From: Umbellularia californica
Taxonomy: Eukaryota > Streptophyta > Magnoliopsida > Laurales > Lauraceae
DNA length: 64,000 bases
Direction: 5' to 3'
Assembly: GCA_028538565.1 (NCBI GenBank)
Contig: JAPQWN010000007.1
Location: forward strand, 64,992,508-65,056,507
Shown here: in pieces, positions 37,530 to 50,646 of the stretch
Layout: the number at the start of each line of letters is the position of its first letter
How positions within the stretch are numbered: position 1 is the first letter of the stretch
Position numbers and translations under genes: made by a program
The notes under the pieces: model-generated
Seen by the model: only the letters and a program-made list of their open reading frames with translations
Databases searched by the model: none
Told to the model about the DNA's origin: nothing

Positions 37530-39520
37530 AATAAAAGAAAAGAAAAGAAAACGACCAGTCTCTTTGAGAGAGAGAGAGGGGGTGTTTTGCTTTATCCAAA
37601 TTCCGTACATCATTTCAATCCTTATGTATTGTCCCTTTATCAAATTTCGTTTTAGTTAGTGATAGATGACAGAGGATATACATGTGGTTGTGTACATCCT
37701 TTCTTTTTATTGAGATTTATATCATTTCCAATTATGGAACTAGAAGGCAGTAAATTCTGAAAGCCTGAAATCTTCTTTGATATGATGCCATCATGCAGTA
37801 AACGACCGTACTAGCACACATCCAAATTATATTGTCTGTTGTTGAAGGGGGCATATAACCCGAAAGTTCCAGTAAATGGATGATCCCATTTAATGGCATC
37901 AAAAGATAAGCTAATTTACTAAAAAAAATTTAGACAAGTTAACACAAAAAAAAAAAAAAAAAATAGAAATAGCAAAAGTCAAATTCCAAAAACTTTTCCA
38001 TTAATAGAAGGTTTGTTCCATCAATCTTAATAGGATATATTCCCCATCTACATAGTGGGGCTCACACTTTGAAGGATTGTTATGCATCATTCCACCCCTT
38101 TTAAGTCTTTTCTAACCACTATTCAAATGTCTTTAATTTTACATTGAACAACTTTGTGGTTGCTTTCATCATCACCAACAAAGGCTTATCCCCACTAAAG
38201 GGTCTGCTCAAAATCCTCACTGGGAAAAACTTCAAAGGCAAGACGATAAACTTTGCTTGGGGATTTTCTCCTTTAAGGGAGCCCTGCAAAGCTGTACAAG
38301 AATTTTGGTCCTCGCTCGTGATAAAGAAGGTTCCTTATTATGGATGGCAGGAATTGAAAATCCTACGCTACTTACTTTTTGGCGGGACCCCAAGGGTGAA
38401 AAAAGCACAATTGTATCTCTATAGTAAACTTATAAATTATATAATATTGTCCTAAGGAGTGGAAGAGATGGAAAGCAAGAAGAAAAGGAATCCTTATCAA
38501 CATTGGTTTTAGGGATGACGAGGATTGAAAACGATAGAGGCCATGATTTTGAGCTAATTTGCTCTGACTACTACTGTTCAACACTTCAGCAAAACAGTAC
38601 TCGCTTGTCTCACATGCCGTGAGATTCTAGATTTGAGTGAGCGAAGAGAGTTGAGATCCATGCATGCTATTGTCCTCTCTCTCTCTCTTCTCTCTCCACC
38701 TCTCCACGGACAGACCCAAACCACTACATTTTCACAGATCTTTAGTAACAACTACGTTTTCACAAATTTGTTTCACCGTATCTTTCAATAGAGGAAATCA
38801 TTTACCAACGTATCTCTAACCCTCTCTGTTTCAACCTTTCAAATTTCAAACGAACATACGATGGATATTGGTAGGTCCATCATATGATCAATCCTACCAA
38901 ATTGCCCAGTGGCCCACTTCCAACAAACAACCAATTCTGCTCAGATGTTTATTAAAGTATCCTGTCCCATGCACAACAGCTAACCTTTTAATATATCTAC
39001 ACAATAATGTGCAGTTTGATTGATCTTTTAAAATGGGTGTGGACGCAAAGGATAGCCAAGTCTGCAAGTGATCAGGGGCCTCAGGGCCCATGGTAACCGA
39101 GTCAATTTTATGCATGAATGTATCATGGATGCAATAGTATCGCCCTCAGCTGGCAACTTTCCTGGTTGGGAAGTTGCAGTGGCCGAGTGGCCATAATTAA
39201 AGATTAAGTAGGTGCAGCCCACCCCCACCTTATCCTAGCTAGCAATCAGCCCCTTGCCTAGCCGTGGGTCATGGCCATGTGAGTCGAGCTCCTCCCACAC
39301 ATGGAGCCAATGTTTCACCCTGTCGGGAATAACAGGAGGTTGACAACTCACACCTTGCTTTCCTTTCCTTTTCTCCCCCAGAATCTCTCTTCATTTTCTT
39401 TCCTCGCCTTTGTCTCTCTTCCTCTTTTCAAAACATTTGTTCTTCTTTTGAGATGAGTGCTCAGTTTTTTTCCTGCAAATAAGTTTGTGTGCATGCTTGG
39501 GGTGGGGTCACCACCCCCAA
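37530..39520. other. Intergenic between the PPR element and the MATE gene
   Basis: It holds poly-A runs and short unassigned frames. GTGGCCGAGTGGCC at about 39180 resembles a tRNA A-box region but no B-box or cloverleaf follows. Confidence 0.4.
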
Positions 39521-39526
39521 AACCTT

Positions 39527-39536
39527 CTATATATAC
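39527..39536 (+). promoter_or_regulatory. TATA box of the MATE gene
   Basis: CTATATATAC lies about 125 bp before the ATG at 39655. A GAGAGAGAGAGA leader tract follows at about 39540-39553. Confidence 0.5.
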
Positions 39537-39654
39537 ATGAGAGAGAGAGAGAAGGAGAATAAGGAGGATGTGATTGATATCACTAAACAGAAGCAAGTGA
39601 AAAATAAAAATAAAAATAAAAAAAGAAAGAAAGAACCCATTACATGCCATAGTG

Positions 39655-41254
39655 ATGGATGATGCTTCTCCTCCACCCACTAATCCTCTCATGCTCTTTG
39701 CCTTCTTGCCTATTTCAAACCATGATCCATCCTGCCACCCCAGAAGATGGCCTTCCATATCAGAGGTTAGTGACCATATATACCCTTGGCATCTCCCTGT
39801 TTCTTCTCTCTACTAACTTTACTCAAATGGGTTTTTTATGTTCTCTCTTTCAGGTGGTGGAAGAGATCCAACAGCTCTACAACATAGCCTTTCCCATGAT
39901 CATCACAGGTCTACTCCTATATGGCAAGTCTGTGATTTCAATGCTCTTCATGGGTAGACTAGGAAAGCATGTACTGGCAGGTGGATCTCTTTCCATTGGC
40001 TTTGCAAATATCACAGGCTACTCAATCCTCTCCGGCCTTGCAATGGGAATGGAAGCCATCTCATCCCAAGCCTACGGTGCAGAGCAATGGTCCCTCATGG
40101 GCCATGCACTCCAACGGACCATAGCACTTCTCCTTGTAACATGCATTCCAGTCACTCTCCTATGGTTGAACGTGGAACCCATCCTCCTCTTCTGTGGCCA
40201 AGATCCAGCAATCACAGCCGTTGCTTCAACTTACCTCTCCTTCTCCCTTCCCATCCTAGTCTTCCAGTCCTTTCTCAACCCTATCAAGATATACTTGAGA
40301 ACCCAAAAAATTACAATGCCTCTCACAGTTGGAGCAGCCATTGCTCTCATCTTACACGTCCCGGCCAACTACTTCCTCATCTGTTTGTTGGGACTTGGCA
40401 TCCAAGGTGCTGCCCTTGCCGCTGCCTTATTTGACTTCAACCTGCTTCTTGCATTGCTGATCTATCTACGTTTCTCCAGTCTGCATGAGAATTCATGGAG
40501 AGGTTGGTCTTGGGAGTGTTTTAGAGAGTGGAAGCCACTGCTGAATTTGGCCATTCCAAGCTGTGTGTCTGTGTGTTTGGAGTGGTGGTGGTACGAGCTG
40601 ATGATCGTATTCTCTGGCCTCCTCGCTGACGCCCCAGATGCCATCTCCACCATGGGAATTCTCATCCAAACCACTTCTTTAGTCTACATCTTCCCATCAG
40701 CGCTTGGCCTTGCCGTCTCAACCCGGGTCGGCAATGAGTTAGGCGCTAACCGGCCGGAAAGAGCTAGGCTATCTACCAAAGTCGCTCTCCTCTCTGCCCT
40801 CATCATGGGCTGCACGGCCATGGCATTCACCACCACATTGAGGGACGTGTGGGGCCAGGCATTTACCAGTGACCCGGCGATTGTCTCCTTGACGGCGATG
40901 ACATTACCGATCGTGGGGCTCTGCGAGCTTGGAAACTGCCCGCAGACGGCGGGTTGTGGGGTGCTGAGAGGCAGCGCGCGGCCGTCGTTGGCTGCTAACA
41001 TAAACCTTGCCTGCTTCTATGGTGTTGGGATGCCCATAGCCGTGGTCATGGGCTTTGTTTTGGAGATGGGGTTGGTGGGCCTTTGGCTGGGCCTTCTTGC
41101 AGCCCAGGCCACATGCGCTTTAGTGATGGTCTGTACCTTATTGACCACAGATTGGAGTTTGCAGGCAAAGAGAGCGAAAGAGCTGATGGGTGGTGGTGAT
41201 GGAGAGTACAAGGAGATTGAGAAAATAGAGATTCCTTATGCTACAAGGAGATAG
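39655..41254 (+). CDS. MATE efflux transporter (DETOXIFICATION 48-52 type)
   Basis: Two exons give 503 aa: 39655-39765 (37 codons, donor GTTAGT) and 39854-41254 (acceptor TTTCAG). The join RRWPSISE/VVEEIQQLYNIAFPMI restores the family N-terminus. Reading through the intron is also open, but its start codon lies in another frame of exon 1, so splicing is preferred. About twelve membrane segments are evident. Family motifs include GRLGKHVLAGGSLSIGFANI, GMEAISSQAYGAEQW, LRTQKITMPL, LEWWWYELM, VSTRVGNELGANRPERAR, ELGNCPQTAGCGVLRGSARP and GLVGLWLGLLAAQ. MATE proteins export organic cations, toxins or hormones using ion gradients. Plant members of this branch are linked to growth and senescence traits and sit in vacuolar, endosomal or plasma membranes. 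Substrate is unknown. No lesion was seen. Confidence 0.93.
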
Positions 41255-43071
41255 AGAAGGAGAACTTGGAGGAGACTATATCAGTCAAGGTAGTGGAGTA
41301 GAACAAATTAATTGGCGATTCTTCGATTACCCATGTATTCCTTATTGACATTGAAATGGTTATTCTTCTGATTTCTTTTTGTGTGGGAGATGGGACTTTT
41401 GACAGTCTCACTGAGGGAGAAGAAGAGAAAAGCGTCTGTTATTTTCCTCATGTGGGGACTGTTTCTGCTGTAACTCGATGGAATCTATGCAAATTCATAC
41501 TATTTAGGATAAGGTGTTTTCTTATTTTTAAGATGGAATTTGAACGTAGACAATCGAAGCGTACGATCAGCCTCAAGTTGTCCAATCAAATGGTTAATAA
41601 TGGGTCCTGGTTTGTGCTAATTTTGAGAAGGACATGGTGGGGGTATGGAATGCATGTGATGGAATCTCATGACAAACATCTGTATAGGCTAGAAAGAATA
41701 TGATGTGCAATCGACACACTATTCGTGAGCGGTTGTACAGCCAGCATAAGCCGAACATCCAACTGGACCATCAAAATCATGGGCCCCATAGTGGATGAAG
41801 CACGGAACTAATGTTCACATATATAGTTCAATCTATCTCTACTCTTTTTTTCTGGTAAGATTGTCTAGTTTAATTTGAACCACTCGACATTCTCAATTCA
41901 TTTCGTAGAGGATGTCTGATCCAGGCCAGGATAATATTTTACCAAGTGTCATAAAATGATTACTCCAAATGATTATCACCCAACACCACCTTGATAAATT
42001 GAACTATTAGAAAGTGATGGTGATATGCAACTTTGGACATTAGCAGCAATAATGACTACTACGCTGCTGACGTCCTTACAAATGAACAAATTATTGTCCT
42101 TACAAATGAAATCCAGTCACTTCCTTCTTTTGTTATAAGCATCTGGCTGTTTAGAAGGTTAGTGGGGATCACAAATGCGCCTGCGTGCATAAGTTTTTAG
42201 GCCCATGCGAGCTGGCCCTCTCTCTCTCTTTTTCCCCTTTCCTTTTATTTTCCTCTATGACTCATCCATCCACAATACTCGTCCCCACAAGACAATGTCT
42301 TTGCAGGAGAGCGTTGCATAACATTGCACCATGGGTCCCTACGGAGCCTATTGAAAAAGGTGCAGAAGACCTTTAATTTGTGGATCATCAGATCTTCCTA
42401 GTTTCCTCATCCCCCTCTGAAGTGATCAAGTGATCTTCATTCTTCACGGAGGGATCAATCAAGGAGTTCTTTCTCCTCCTCCTCCTCGCTCTACCTGCAA
42501 GCTGCAAGCTGTTTGTTATGGATTTTCGTGCAAGACAGCTACACCAGTTTGAGTCCAGTAACAATGTAAGGAGCCGTTAGGCAAACATCTGAGAGGCCAT
42601 TGCACAAGTGTGGGGGGGCAAGTTTAGCTTAAACACAGTGTCATGGACGTGCTTTGGCTACCGAAATCAAATCGGGTTCAATTTTAATTTAAAACTTATT
42701 TATTCAACTAATTTAGATTACTAGCAATTTAATATTGTTTCTTTAGAAGGATAAATGTTTGAACTTGCAGAAAATAAAGTCTATCATGCGGCATTCTGAT
42801 GGGGACAATAATCTTAATGTATTTTACTAGTCTTGATTAATGGTATATATGTCAATTACCAAGTGGATAGGAGCCAATGTTGCTGCTAAGTGCTAACGCC
42901 TAGGTAGCAAATCTGAGCTTAGTTAGACCCTTCAATCCTCACCTCTTCTGTGCTTCCTCGCCCCTTCGGAAACAATTTTAAAAAAGACTGAACTGAAATC
43001 GGTGTTGCAAGCGCCTAAATTTGGACTGATGACAATGGAATAGGTCACATGAAGACTTTTCTTATGATATG

Positions 43072-43081
<10 letters not shown>

Positions 43082-43115
<34 letters not shown>
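43082..43115. repeat. GA dinucleotide microsatellite
   Basis: About 17 GA units; an inverted CT tract lies at 43314-43343. Confidence 0.9.
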
Positions 43116-43118
<3 letters not shown>

Positions 43119-43311
43119 GCTAAGAGGAGATGAGCGGAAAACCAACCCAAGAGAGATGGGGTACGTTGAGCACAGATGGAAAGGTCATCTTTGTTACAAC
43201 CACGAGCACGCAAGTTTAAGCCATGTTATCTTTCCTATCAATCTTTTTTTTATTATGGATCAATACCTTTTAAATTTGAAAATCCACCATACATCAGTAG
43301 CTAGTGACAAA

Positions 43312-43313
<2 letters not shown>

Positions 43314-43347
<34 letters not shown>

Positions 43348-43380
43348 TGACACAAAAGCTCTCCAACTGACACAAAAGCT
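43314..43380. repeat. CT microsatellite plus 20-bp tandem duplication
   Basis: About 15 CT units followed by two identical copies of CTCCAACTGACACAAAAGCT. Confidence 0.9.
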
Positions 43381-44949
43381 GACAAAGAGACCGTATATGG
43401 AGCTTGATCTTGTGCGGATGTCTCGTACAATGCAAGACAATCCGTGGGGCTCACCTGGGGCCTCACATGATCAATCTAATCCCGTTAACCATGCAACACC
43501 AAACCGCCATCTCTGCCCCCACCCCCAAATGTCACGGATCCCATTGATTTTAGATAGATCCAAATGGGATTGACTGTTGGATTGCAATCAAATAAAATGA
43601 TGCATTTTAAAGCCGTTAAAACTTGACAGCCACACATCAAGACTTCAGGATTATGAGATTAACTAAAAATTTCATATGTAGGCCGGTTCCATTTGAATCT
43701 TTCTATCCCCAAATCATCCATGATGGTTGCGACCCTAGGTAGGTCTCAAGGGTTGTCTTGCAGAGTCTCTCCTGCAAGACATTTGTACCAGAGCACGTCG
43801 ATGTACATACATACATAAATATATGTATTATAAAGAGGTACTAATATTTCAGTCTTAAATCCTTTTTTGCCGTACGGTGGTCACCTTAATCAAACAGTGC
43901 CTACAACACCAATCTAGGCGTAATAAGGAGTAACTTGATCCAGTGGTCCACCCTCATGAGGTGGTGGGCTTCAAGCACGTACCGACGCTGGTATATAATC
44001 ATCTCTGAAAACAAATATACACTAACAGTGAATCTCTTTGTACACAGTTAAAAAATCATTCAGTCCTTCAACATCTCAACCCAAAAACAGCAGCAGTCCA
44101 TAACATGTTAAAAGTCATATGACAATTGACAAGCCCTCTCTGTCCACTCCAAAAACACAATGATTGTTCTATTTTCAAACCCTCTCATCTATCACCCCTC
44201 AAACGTCTCCCAATTCCCAGGCCCCTACCCTCAAATCGAACTACACTCATCCACGTCTCCTACCCATTCTTATCTCAAGTATTGGCATCTCCTCACAATT
44301 AGCCTTTTTCTTTGACATCATTGACCGGCCCTTGAAATTAGAGACTGTCCCAACACTTCTTCTGCTTTGCTTCATCAGACCAGTGCACGAGGGCACTATA
44401 ATAATTGAACCTGTCAACTCAATAATGTGGAAGAAAGGAGCAACTGATTTGCTCTTCTGCCACCCCATCCCATCACCTCTCTCATTCAAGCTCCGCCAAT
44501 GCAATCAACATGCAAGTAACATCACTCTTCCAGTGTGAGGACAGATCAGTACCACACCTGACACTCTGAATTTATGGTTTCAGCACTCAAATGAACAGCT
44601 AGTGATCCAATTCTGGATGAAAACTAATGAAACAACTAATGATGTTAGTGCGAAGGACACTATATGGGTTAGTGGACAAGGACTGGACAGGCCTAGAAAA
44701 TTGAAACAATGAGCAGAACCAAGTCACACTGATCTTTTCCCTTATTTTTTGTTTTTTGTTTTTTGTTTTTGCTAGAAGTCACACTGATCTTTCATGTAAC
44801 CTGATACATTTCTGAGTTTGGTTTGAGAAGCCTATCACCCAACCAGTCATCAGCAATTTAGCCTCTCACCTGAGATTTTGAAGTTTTAAGGAGGCAAGTC
44901 ATGATTTCAGATGCCAAACCATTAAGACAACCAATATATATCCGCTATC

Positions 44950-45090
44950 CAGGTGTTGGTAGCCCAGTGGTGAGGCATCTCTCTAACCACAGATAACGCC
45001 AGGGATTGAACCCTGAGTTTGTTGGTTGGGATCTTGGCTAGAGTGTGTGGGTTGAGGTGTGTGCATGTACCGGGAGTTTGAAAAAGAAAA
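44950..45090 (+). mobile_element. Possible tRNA-related SINE
   Basis: TGGTAGCCCAGTGGTGAGGC resembles the A-box start of plant SINEs, and GCCAGGGATTGAACCCTG may be a degraded B-box. An exact target duplication was not found. Confidence 0.35.
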
Positions 45091-45099
45091 CGCAAAGAG

Positions 45100-47546
45100 G
45101 TGAAAGAAACAAAGGCTATTATGATATTCGTACTCAAAATTATGAATGCTGTCTGTCTAAAGGGAGCACTGGTATGGTGATACACAGTAAGAGATTGATT
45201 ATCAATGCTATATACGATTTATAAGTATGATGATGGAACTAGAGCTGTTTGATAAGTATTCTATCCATTAGGGGTTTTCATAATAATCCAATAAGAATTG
45301 AACATTATGGTAATAATAATGATGATAGGTTCGAGCTAGCCTGAAACTGAGTGCTATAATGCATGATTAATAGGCCCCTTTGGCCCAAGCCCCTGCCCCT
45401 TAGTTTATAATATGGTGTTTCTTTTTCAGTATATTTTTGGACCGACAAGCCATACCGATCCAGCATGACCCATACGATTCAATGCCAACGCCAAAATTAA
45501 AATCTCACTGAGTGGCCTCCTAAAAGGGACTCTCTGGGAATCAGCCAATGCTCAAATTCTGGAAAGAATTTATACGCACTCGTGTTAAATTACATGCTCT
45601 ATTTTTAAGGACTGGGGACCTAATAATAATTAACCGAATCGTAAATGCACATCCTCTTCCATGGAAATCAGCAGCTCTATGGTTGGAAATCAAAGCATCC
45701 TCCTAACCTCCTTGCATCTTACTCAGTAATGCACCTTCAAAGAAGAAAATCACTGGTGGATCTAGTCACAGGCACACATCCAGCTAGTTGCACCACTTGG
45801 GCTATCAGCATCCAGAAGACCTACAGACCAATTTTCAAATCAACTCATAGGATGTAGCACCACGGATTTTACCATCAATGCCTGTGAATATGTAGTTTTG
45901 TTGGCTGAACTTCATTCTTCTGTTTCGCTGTTCGAATGATGCCACGCATGAACATTGTCCACATGAGATCCACCATATAGGTCATTCAAAGTGCTAATTT
46001 TCTCTTGGTTATTCAATTTCAAATTGAGGGATTTTTCTCTTTAAAAATCATATAACGTAAGAAGTCACGATAACGGTTAGGACTCAATACCATTTTTGCC
46101 AATAAAATTTGAAGCTATTTGACAGATATTCACCCGTGTCGAACCTTACTTCTCCCTACTATCAAATTTTGCTTACGTAACAGGGCCATACCCTCAAATA
46201 TTTGTATGGATCAAAACAATAAAACTGAATTTCTCTCATTCAAACTACAAAAGCAGGAGTTTCTACTTTTCTTAGCAAGATGGCAAGTCTCAAACTGTGA
46301 ATCCTTTACGGCAACATTAATGCCTAACAAAGGAAAAGCCAATTTGAGATTTTGAAAAGAATAAGATCCGACTGATAGTGCACTGTTAGAAAAAAAAAAT
46401 GCAAAAACAACAACTTAATGATGAAGGCTAGGATGCAAACTAGCTTTTCTATTGAGAATCAAGAAGAGACCAATACTTTCATGACCACTACTGATTATTC
46501 ATCCCATCTCTATCATCGTCATCGTCGTCATCATCATCATTCGTCCCATCTCTATCTAGTTCCTAATAAACATAATGAGAAGGGAAAAAAGTAATACAAC
46601 AATAGTATGACTTTGTTAGACCATTGACATGGATAAACACTTGTCATGTGATCTGTGGCTCCTAAGACAATAATCCAGATGAGCAGGAAGTGGGGGTATA
46701 CACGGATGTGCTGCACACCTACCCATCAACACAAACAATGTCGCAGAAGAAGATGCATATTTTCCAATGACTTGAGCCTTCTTTATTTGTTAATCAACCA
46801 CTGGAATGATTAGTAGTACTGGCATACTGCCAATGATGCAGCTGAATAGACAGAGGTGATATTGAAGTTAGGGCCACTAACTAAATCCTAGCATGCCTCT
46901 TAAGTGTGTCAACATATACCACAGAGTGCACAGTGAAGTTTGTCCTTAATAGTACAAGTGGTCCACCGCAACCATGACCACTACTCCTATGTCGCCACGG
47001 CCATCAAGGCGACACCCATGGCTGTCCCCGACCTCCATAACTATGACTGCCACATCAATTGTACTGGTTAAGCTGATCTCTCTGCCCAAACGGCAGAGGA
47101 CTCCTATACTAGGATCACATGTTGTCATCCTCCATTACTCTGAAGAAGTGTAAACACTATTTCCGATGGAGGAAGTGATCCTTAGTCCTAACACACCCAA
47201 CACCTCAAAGATATGTTGAGCCCCCAACTCCTTCACTTGTTCTTTTGGACTACAAGATGGCAAAGGTTGATACATACTTGGCCCTCACTGCATTCCCTGA
47301 AGTTTTGCATAGTAATTACCCAGATAGAATCAGTCTGAACTGGGGTGTTATCTCCAGTCGATAAATTCAGGCATTGTTCTTCTCATGAGCATATGCTGCT
47401 GATGTTGAATCCCCACACCTCCTTAGCAATCTTAAAATACCAAAAACCGGCAACAAGAAGATCTTCCATGGAGTTGAGAATTTAATTCATCTAGTCAGTT
47501 TTATAATTCTCCCAACTCTATAGCCAAGCCTTTTTCATTCCACCAA
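45100..47546. other. Intergenic, nothing recognisable
   Basis: A CAT/CGT-rich triplet run occurs near 46515-46545. Short open frames show no known motif. Confidence 0.4.
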
Positions 47547-47558
47547 TAGCCATCTTAG

Positions 47559-50500
47559 TTGCTTGCCAATGTTTATTTGTCTGTTGATAGATCTGATGTT
47601 AGAATTTGGAAACCTAATGTTAAAGGCCAATTTTTGGTTAAGTCTTTTTATAATGTGCTCCTACCAATATCTATGGTAGAGTCGATGGGTGGAAGAGTTC
47701 TTGGAATCCTTCTATTCTGCCAAGAGTTTTGGTATTCTATTGGGTGGCAAGGCAACATAAAATTCTCACCATTGATAAGTTGAAAAGAAGAAATCATATT
47801 ATAGTTAGTGTGTGTCCTTTGTGTTTAAAAGATGAGGAGACGGCGCACCATCTGTTGATTCATTCTAATTTTCCCTATAGAGTTTGGTATGTGTTATTAA
47901 TTTATTTGAAATGGTATGGGCTATGCCAAGGTCTGTTGGAGACTAGTTTCTTCAATGGCATTTGGGGTGCAAGTTTGTTCGTGGTAAGATCCTTTGGAAG
48001 TTAGGTTTTTATGCTACTTGCTGGAAGCCCGGAAGCTTTGGTTGGAGAGGAATAATAGAGTTTGAAGATTAAGTCTAAGTCTGTTGAAGAGATTGTTGAG
48101 TCCATTGTTTGAACTGTGTCGGAGTGGGCTAGTAAGAGTAAGAGAGAGGAGTTTAGTGGAATCTCTTTGGAGGATATTCATAGATCTTAGGCAGCTATTT
48201 GTAAGGGGAGATGGCGCACAAAGTTGTGCATAGATTGCCATAATTTTGTCCTCCTTTTGGTATCCCTAAGCTGAATTGTTACCATAGTTTCTTGAGAGTT
48301 GATCAATCAGGAGGTATTGGCTATGTCGTTAGGGATTGGAATGGAAATGTAGTTCGGAATTTCTCTGGGGCAGAGATTTCTTCAGATGCTGATGAGTTCA
48401 CAAAAAAATACATTTTCATAGCATTATTTTATGAGTTTTTAAAGATAAAAGAACTCAAAACACTATTTTTAGTAGAAAAACAATAAATTTCTTCCCCATC
48501 TTGCTTTGCTCATATCTTTCCATTATAGATGGCCATTTGTATGCATTTATATAACTTCTAATGGCTTCCATACAAAATATGTTCAAAAATACTCTCAATT
48601 ATGTTAACTTCTTTTTGTAGGTGTTAATTGAAGATTAATTTGAAGATTAAAGTTGAGATTCAAGAGTTAAAGAGAGTAAGGATAAGTTTGGAAGACAATT
48701 GGATGAAGAAATGACAAAGTTAGGCCAATAATAAGAAGAAAAATTAAAGACCTGGGTTGGTATTTTGACCATATCTTTTTACTCGGGTGTCCGATTGAGG
48801 TGATCTAAGAAGCATTGGAAAGCTTGTTCTAAGATCTACAAATCATATTTCACAGCATTTTTCCCAATTCGGACGTTTCGGGGGTCAAAATCGCACATCA
48901 ATCTGGGACCTGTTTTCTAACATGGGATCACATTCATATGTTCATATTTCCATACTTGTGAAGTCCCACATTGGAAAGAAATCAAAATAGAGCAAGGTAA
49001 ATGTATCTATATAAGGAGGGGAGCTCTAAGCATTAAAGACACAAGCAAGGAGAGCCTCCTCCTCTTTACTTAAGCTTTTCATGTAATTGAGAGCAAATTG
49101 TAGAGAGAAAGTGAGGAAAGCCTTGTAAAATTTGAAGATTTGTAATGAAAGCTTTATCTTCTTCAATGGGTGGCTAATCACTTGATTGGATCTTCTGGAT
49201 GAAGCTAAGTTAATACTATTTCTTTTGCTTATGCTCTTTATTTCCTTTGTTTATGTGCTTAACATGCTAGAATAGATTTTTCTTTATTGCAATGTGCTAC
49301 CTTCCATGCTTATTTTATTTCTTAGCATTCTTTTTACTATCTATGCTTAGGTTTGATAAATCATGCTTAGGAGTTAATATCTTTTGATGGTTTATGCTTA
49401 CTTTTGATAGATAGTCATTAGGAATCTTTTCTTTTATGAAGGGAAGAAAATCTTAGCTATTAGATTGTTAATTTCTATCTTTGAGTTTTAAAGTTATATT
49501 TTCCAAATCTAAGCATTGATTTGTCATTAGATTTGAGTCTTTGTTTGGGAAAAGATAAGAGCATTAGTATTGGATTAGTGTTACTTAGTGGATTCTAGAT
49601 GATTCAATCTATTAATTAGTATTGTTTCTTGCTTATTTTACTCACTTTAGTTAGATTCTATTCACATTCTCACACATTTATTCACTTATGTTAATTCTCA
49701 CACTCCATTTATCTATTCACACCATCAATTTCACCTTTGATTTTACACTATTAGCACATTTCTTTTTATGTCTATCCACTCATTTTTGTTCTCATTATTA
49801 GTTAGTTTTCATGGATGCTTTTAGTTTCTTTTTATCTTGATCTTGCACTTATTTTCACACACTTATTCACTTGATCTATCTAGCATTTCTTCATTGTTCT
49901 TGTATTAACCTTGTCATTTTGTTTTTGTTATTCACTTTGTTATTCTTGTTACTAATCTTGTCCTAGGTTTGTTCTTACTTGAGTTTTTCTATTAACATCT
50001 CTTTGTTATTTAGTTTCTTGTTTTCTTTTAGTTTGCATTCTTTTATTTCCATTGTTATTATTTTGATTTGTATTTCCATTGTTTTTGTTATCTCCATTTG
50101 CATTTGTTAGCTATATTTGAATTGAAAATCCTTTTCATTGATCATTGTTATTTTCTTTGTAACGATCCTCGTGGGAACGATAATCGGACTTCCATAGTCT
50201 ATATTACTTGAGACAACCGTATACTTGCGGGAATTGGCAAACAGATGCCAACAAAGCTGAAGTTTTTGCTCTTCTTATTGGGTGTCATGAGTCGGTTAGG
50301 ATGGGAGGTATCAATCCAATTCTCGAAGGAGATTCCTTTTTAGCTATCCAATGGGGGTCTGGGAACTGGGAAGGCTATTTATCCTTGGAGGCTTGCGGAT
50401 TGGGTTGAGGAGGTGCAAGATATTTCGAGAAAGAAGGATGCTTCTTTTCTTATTATTCTTAGAGAACCCAAGGCGATGGTAGATCGTCTTGCTAGGGAAG

Positions 50501-50634
50501 GAGTTTCTCGCTTTCTTTTTCTTTTGATGCTTCGTTTCTTTTAGTCTGTTTTGTTTCATTGGTGTGTTTTTGAGTTGTCTTCTTTGTGTTTCTATTGCAT
50601 TTTTGTTCCTGTGGTGAAATAAATAAATAAAAAG
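47559..50634 (+). mobile_element. 5'-truncated L1-type LINE, interrupted by a solo LTR
   Basis: The copy is bounded by the exact 12-bp duplication TAGCCATCTTAG (47547-47558 and 50635-50646) and ends in an A-rich AAATAAATAAATAAAAAG tail. The left part encodes the zinc-binding end of the reverse transcriptase (VRIWKPNVKGQFLVKSFYN, then HKILTIDKLKRRN and CPLCLKDEETAHHLLIH). The rest encodes an RNase H domain split at SSDA/NKAEV (VDQSGGIGYVVRDWNGNVV; NKAEVFALLIGC ... EGDSFLAIQWGSG). LINE-derived DNA totals about 1.2 kb; the remainder is the inserted LTR. Frameshifts are present. Confidence 0.9.
48390..50243 (+). mobile_element. Solo LTR of a Ty3/gypsy-like retrotransposon (1,854 bp)
   Basis: It begins TGATGAGTTCAC and ends GAATTGGCAAACA, with the perfect 5-bp duplication GATGC on both sides (48385-48389 and 50244-50248). 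It splits an RNase H codon run of the host LINE. A TATA-like CTATATAAGGAGGGG at about 49010 may mark the U3/R promoter. The end sequence GACTTCCATAGTCTATATTA before GAATTGGCAAACA is typical of plant gypsy LTR ends. Athila/Tat assignment is tentative. Confidence 0.85.
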
Positions 50635-50646
50635 TAGCCATCTTAG

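Larger units (their letters stand above)
41255..44930. other. Intergenic; GA and CT microsatellites
   Basis: GA repeats at 43082-43115 and CT repeats at 43314-43343 face each other about 200 bp apart. The CT tract is followed by a perfect 20-bp tandem duplication (43341-43360 and 43361-43380). No gene is supported. Confidence 0.5.

Noticed and set aside
39170..39210. GTGGCCGAGTGGCC as a tRNA start
   Set aside because: No B-box, no acceptor pairing and no cloverleaf follow.
40462..41211. Minus-strand frames under the MATE gene
   Set aside because: Antisense shadows of a conserved coding exon.
44164..44538. 124-codon plus-strand open frame
   Set aside because: No motif, biased composition, and no sign of exon borders.
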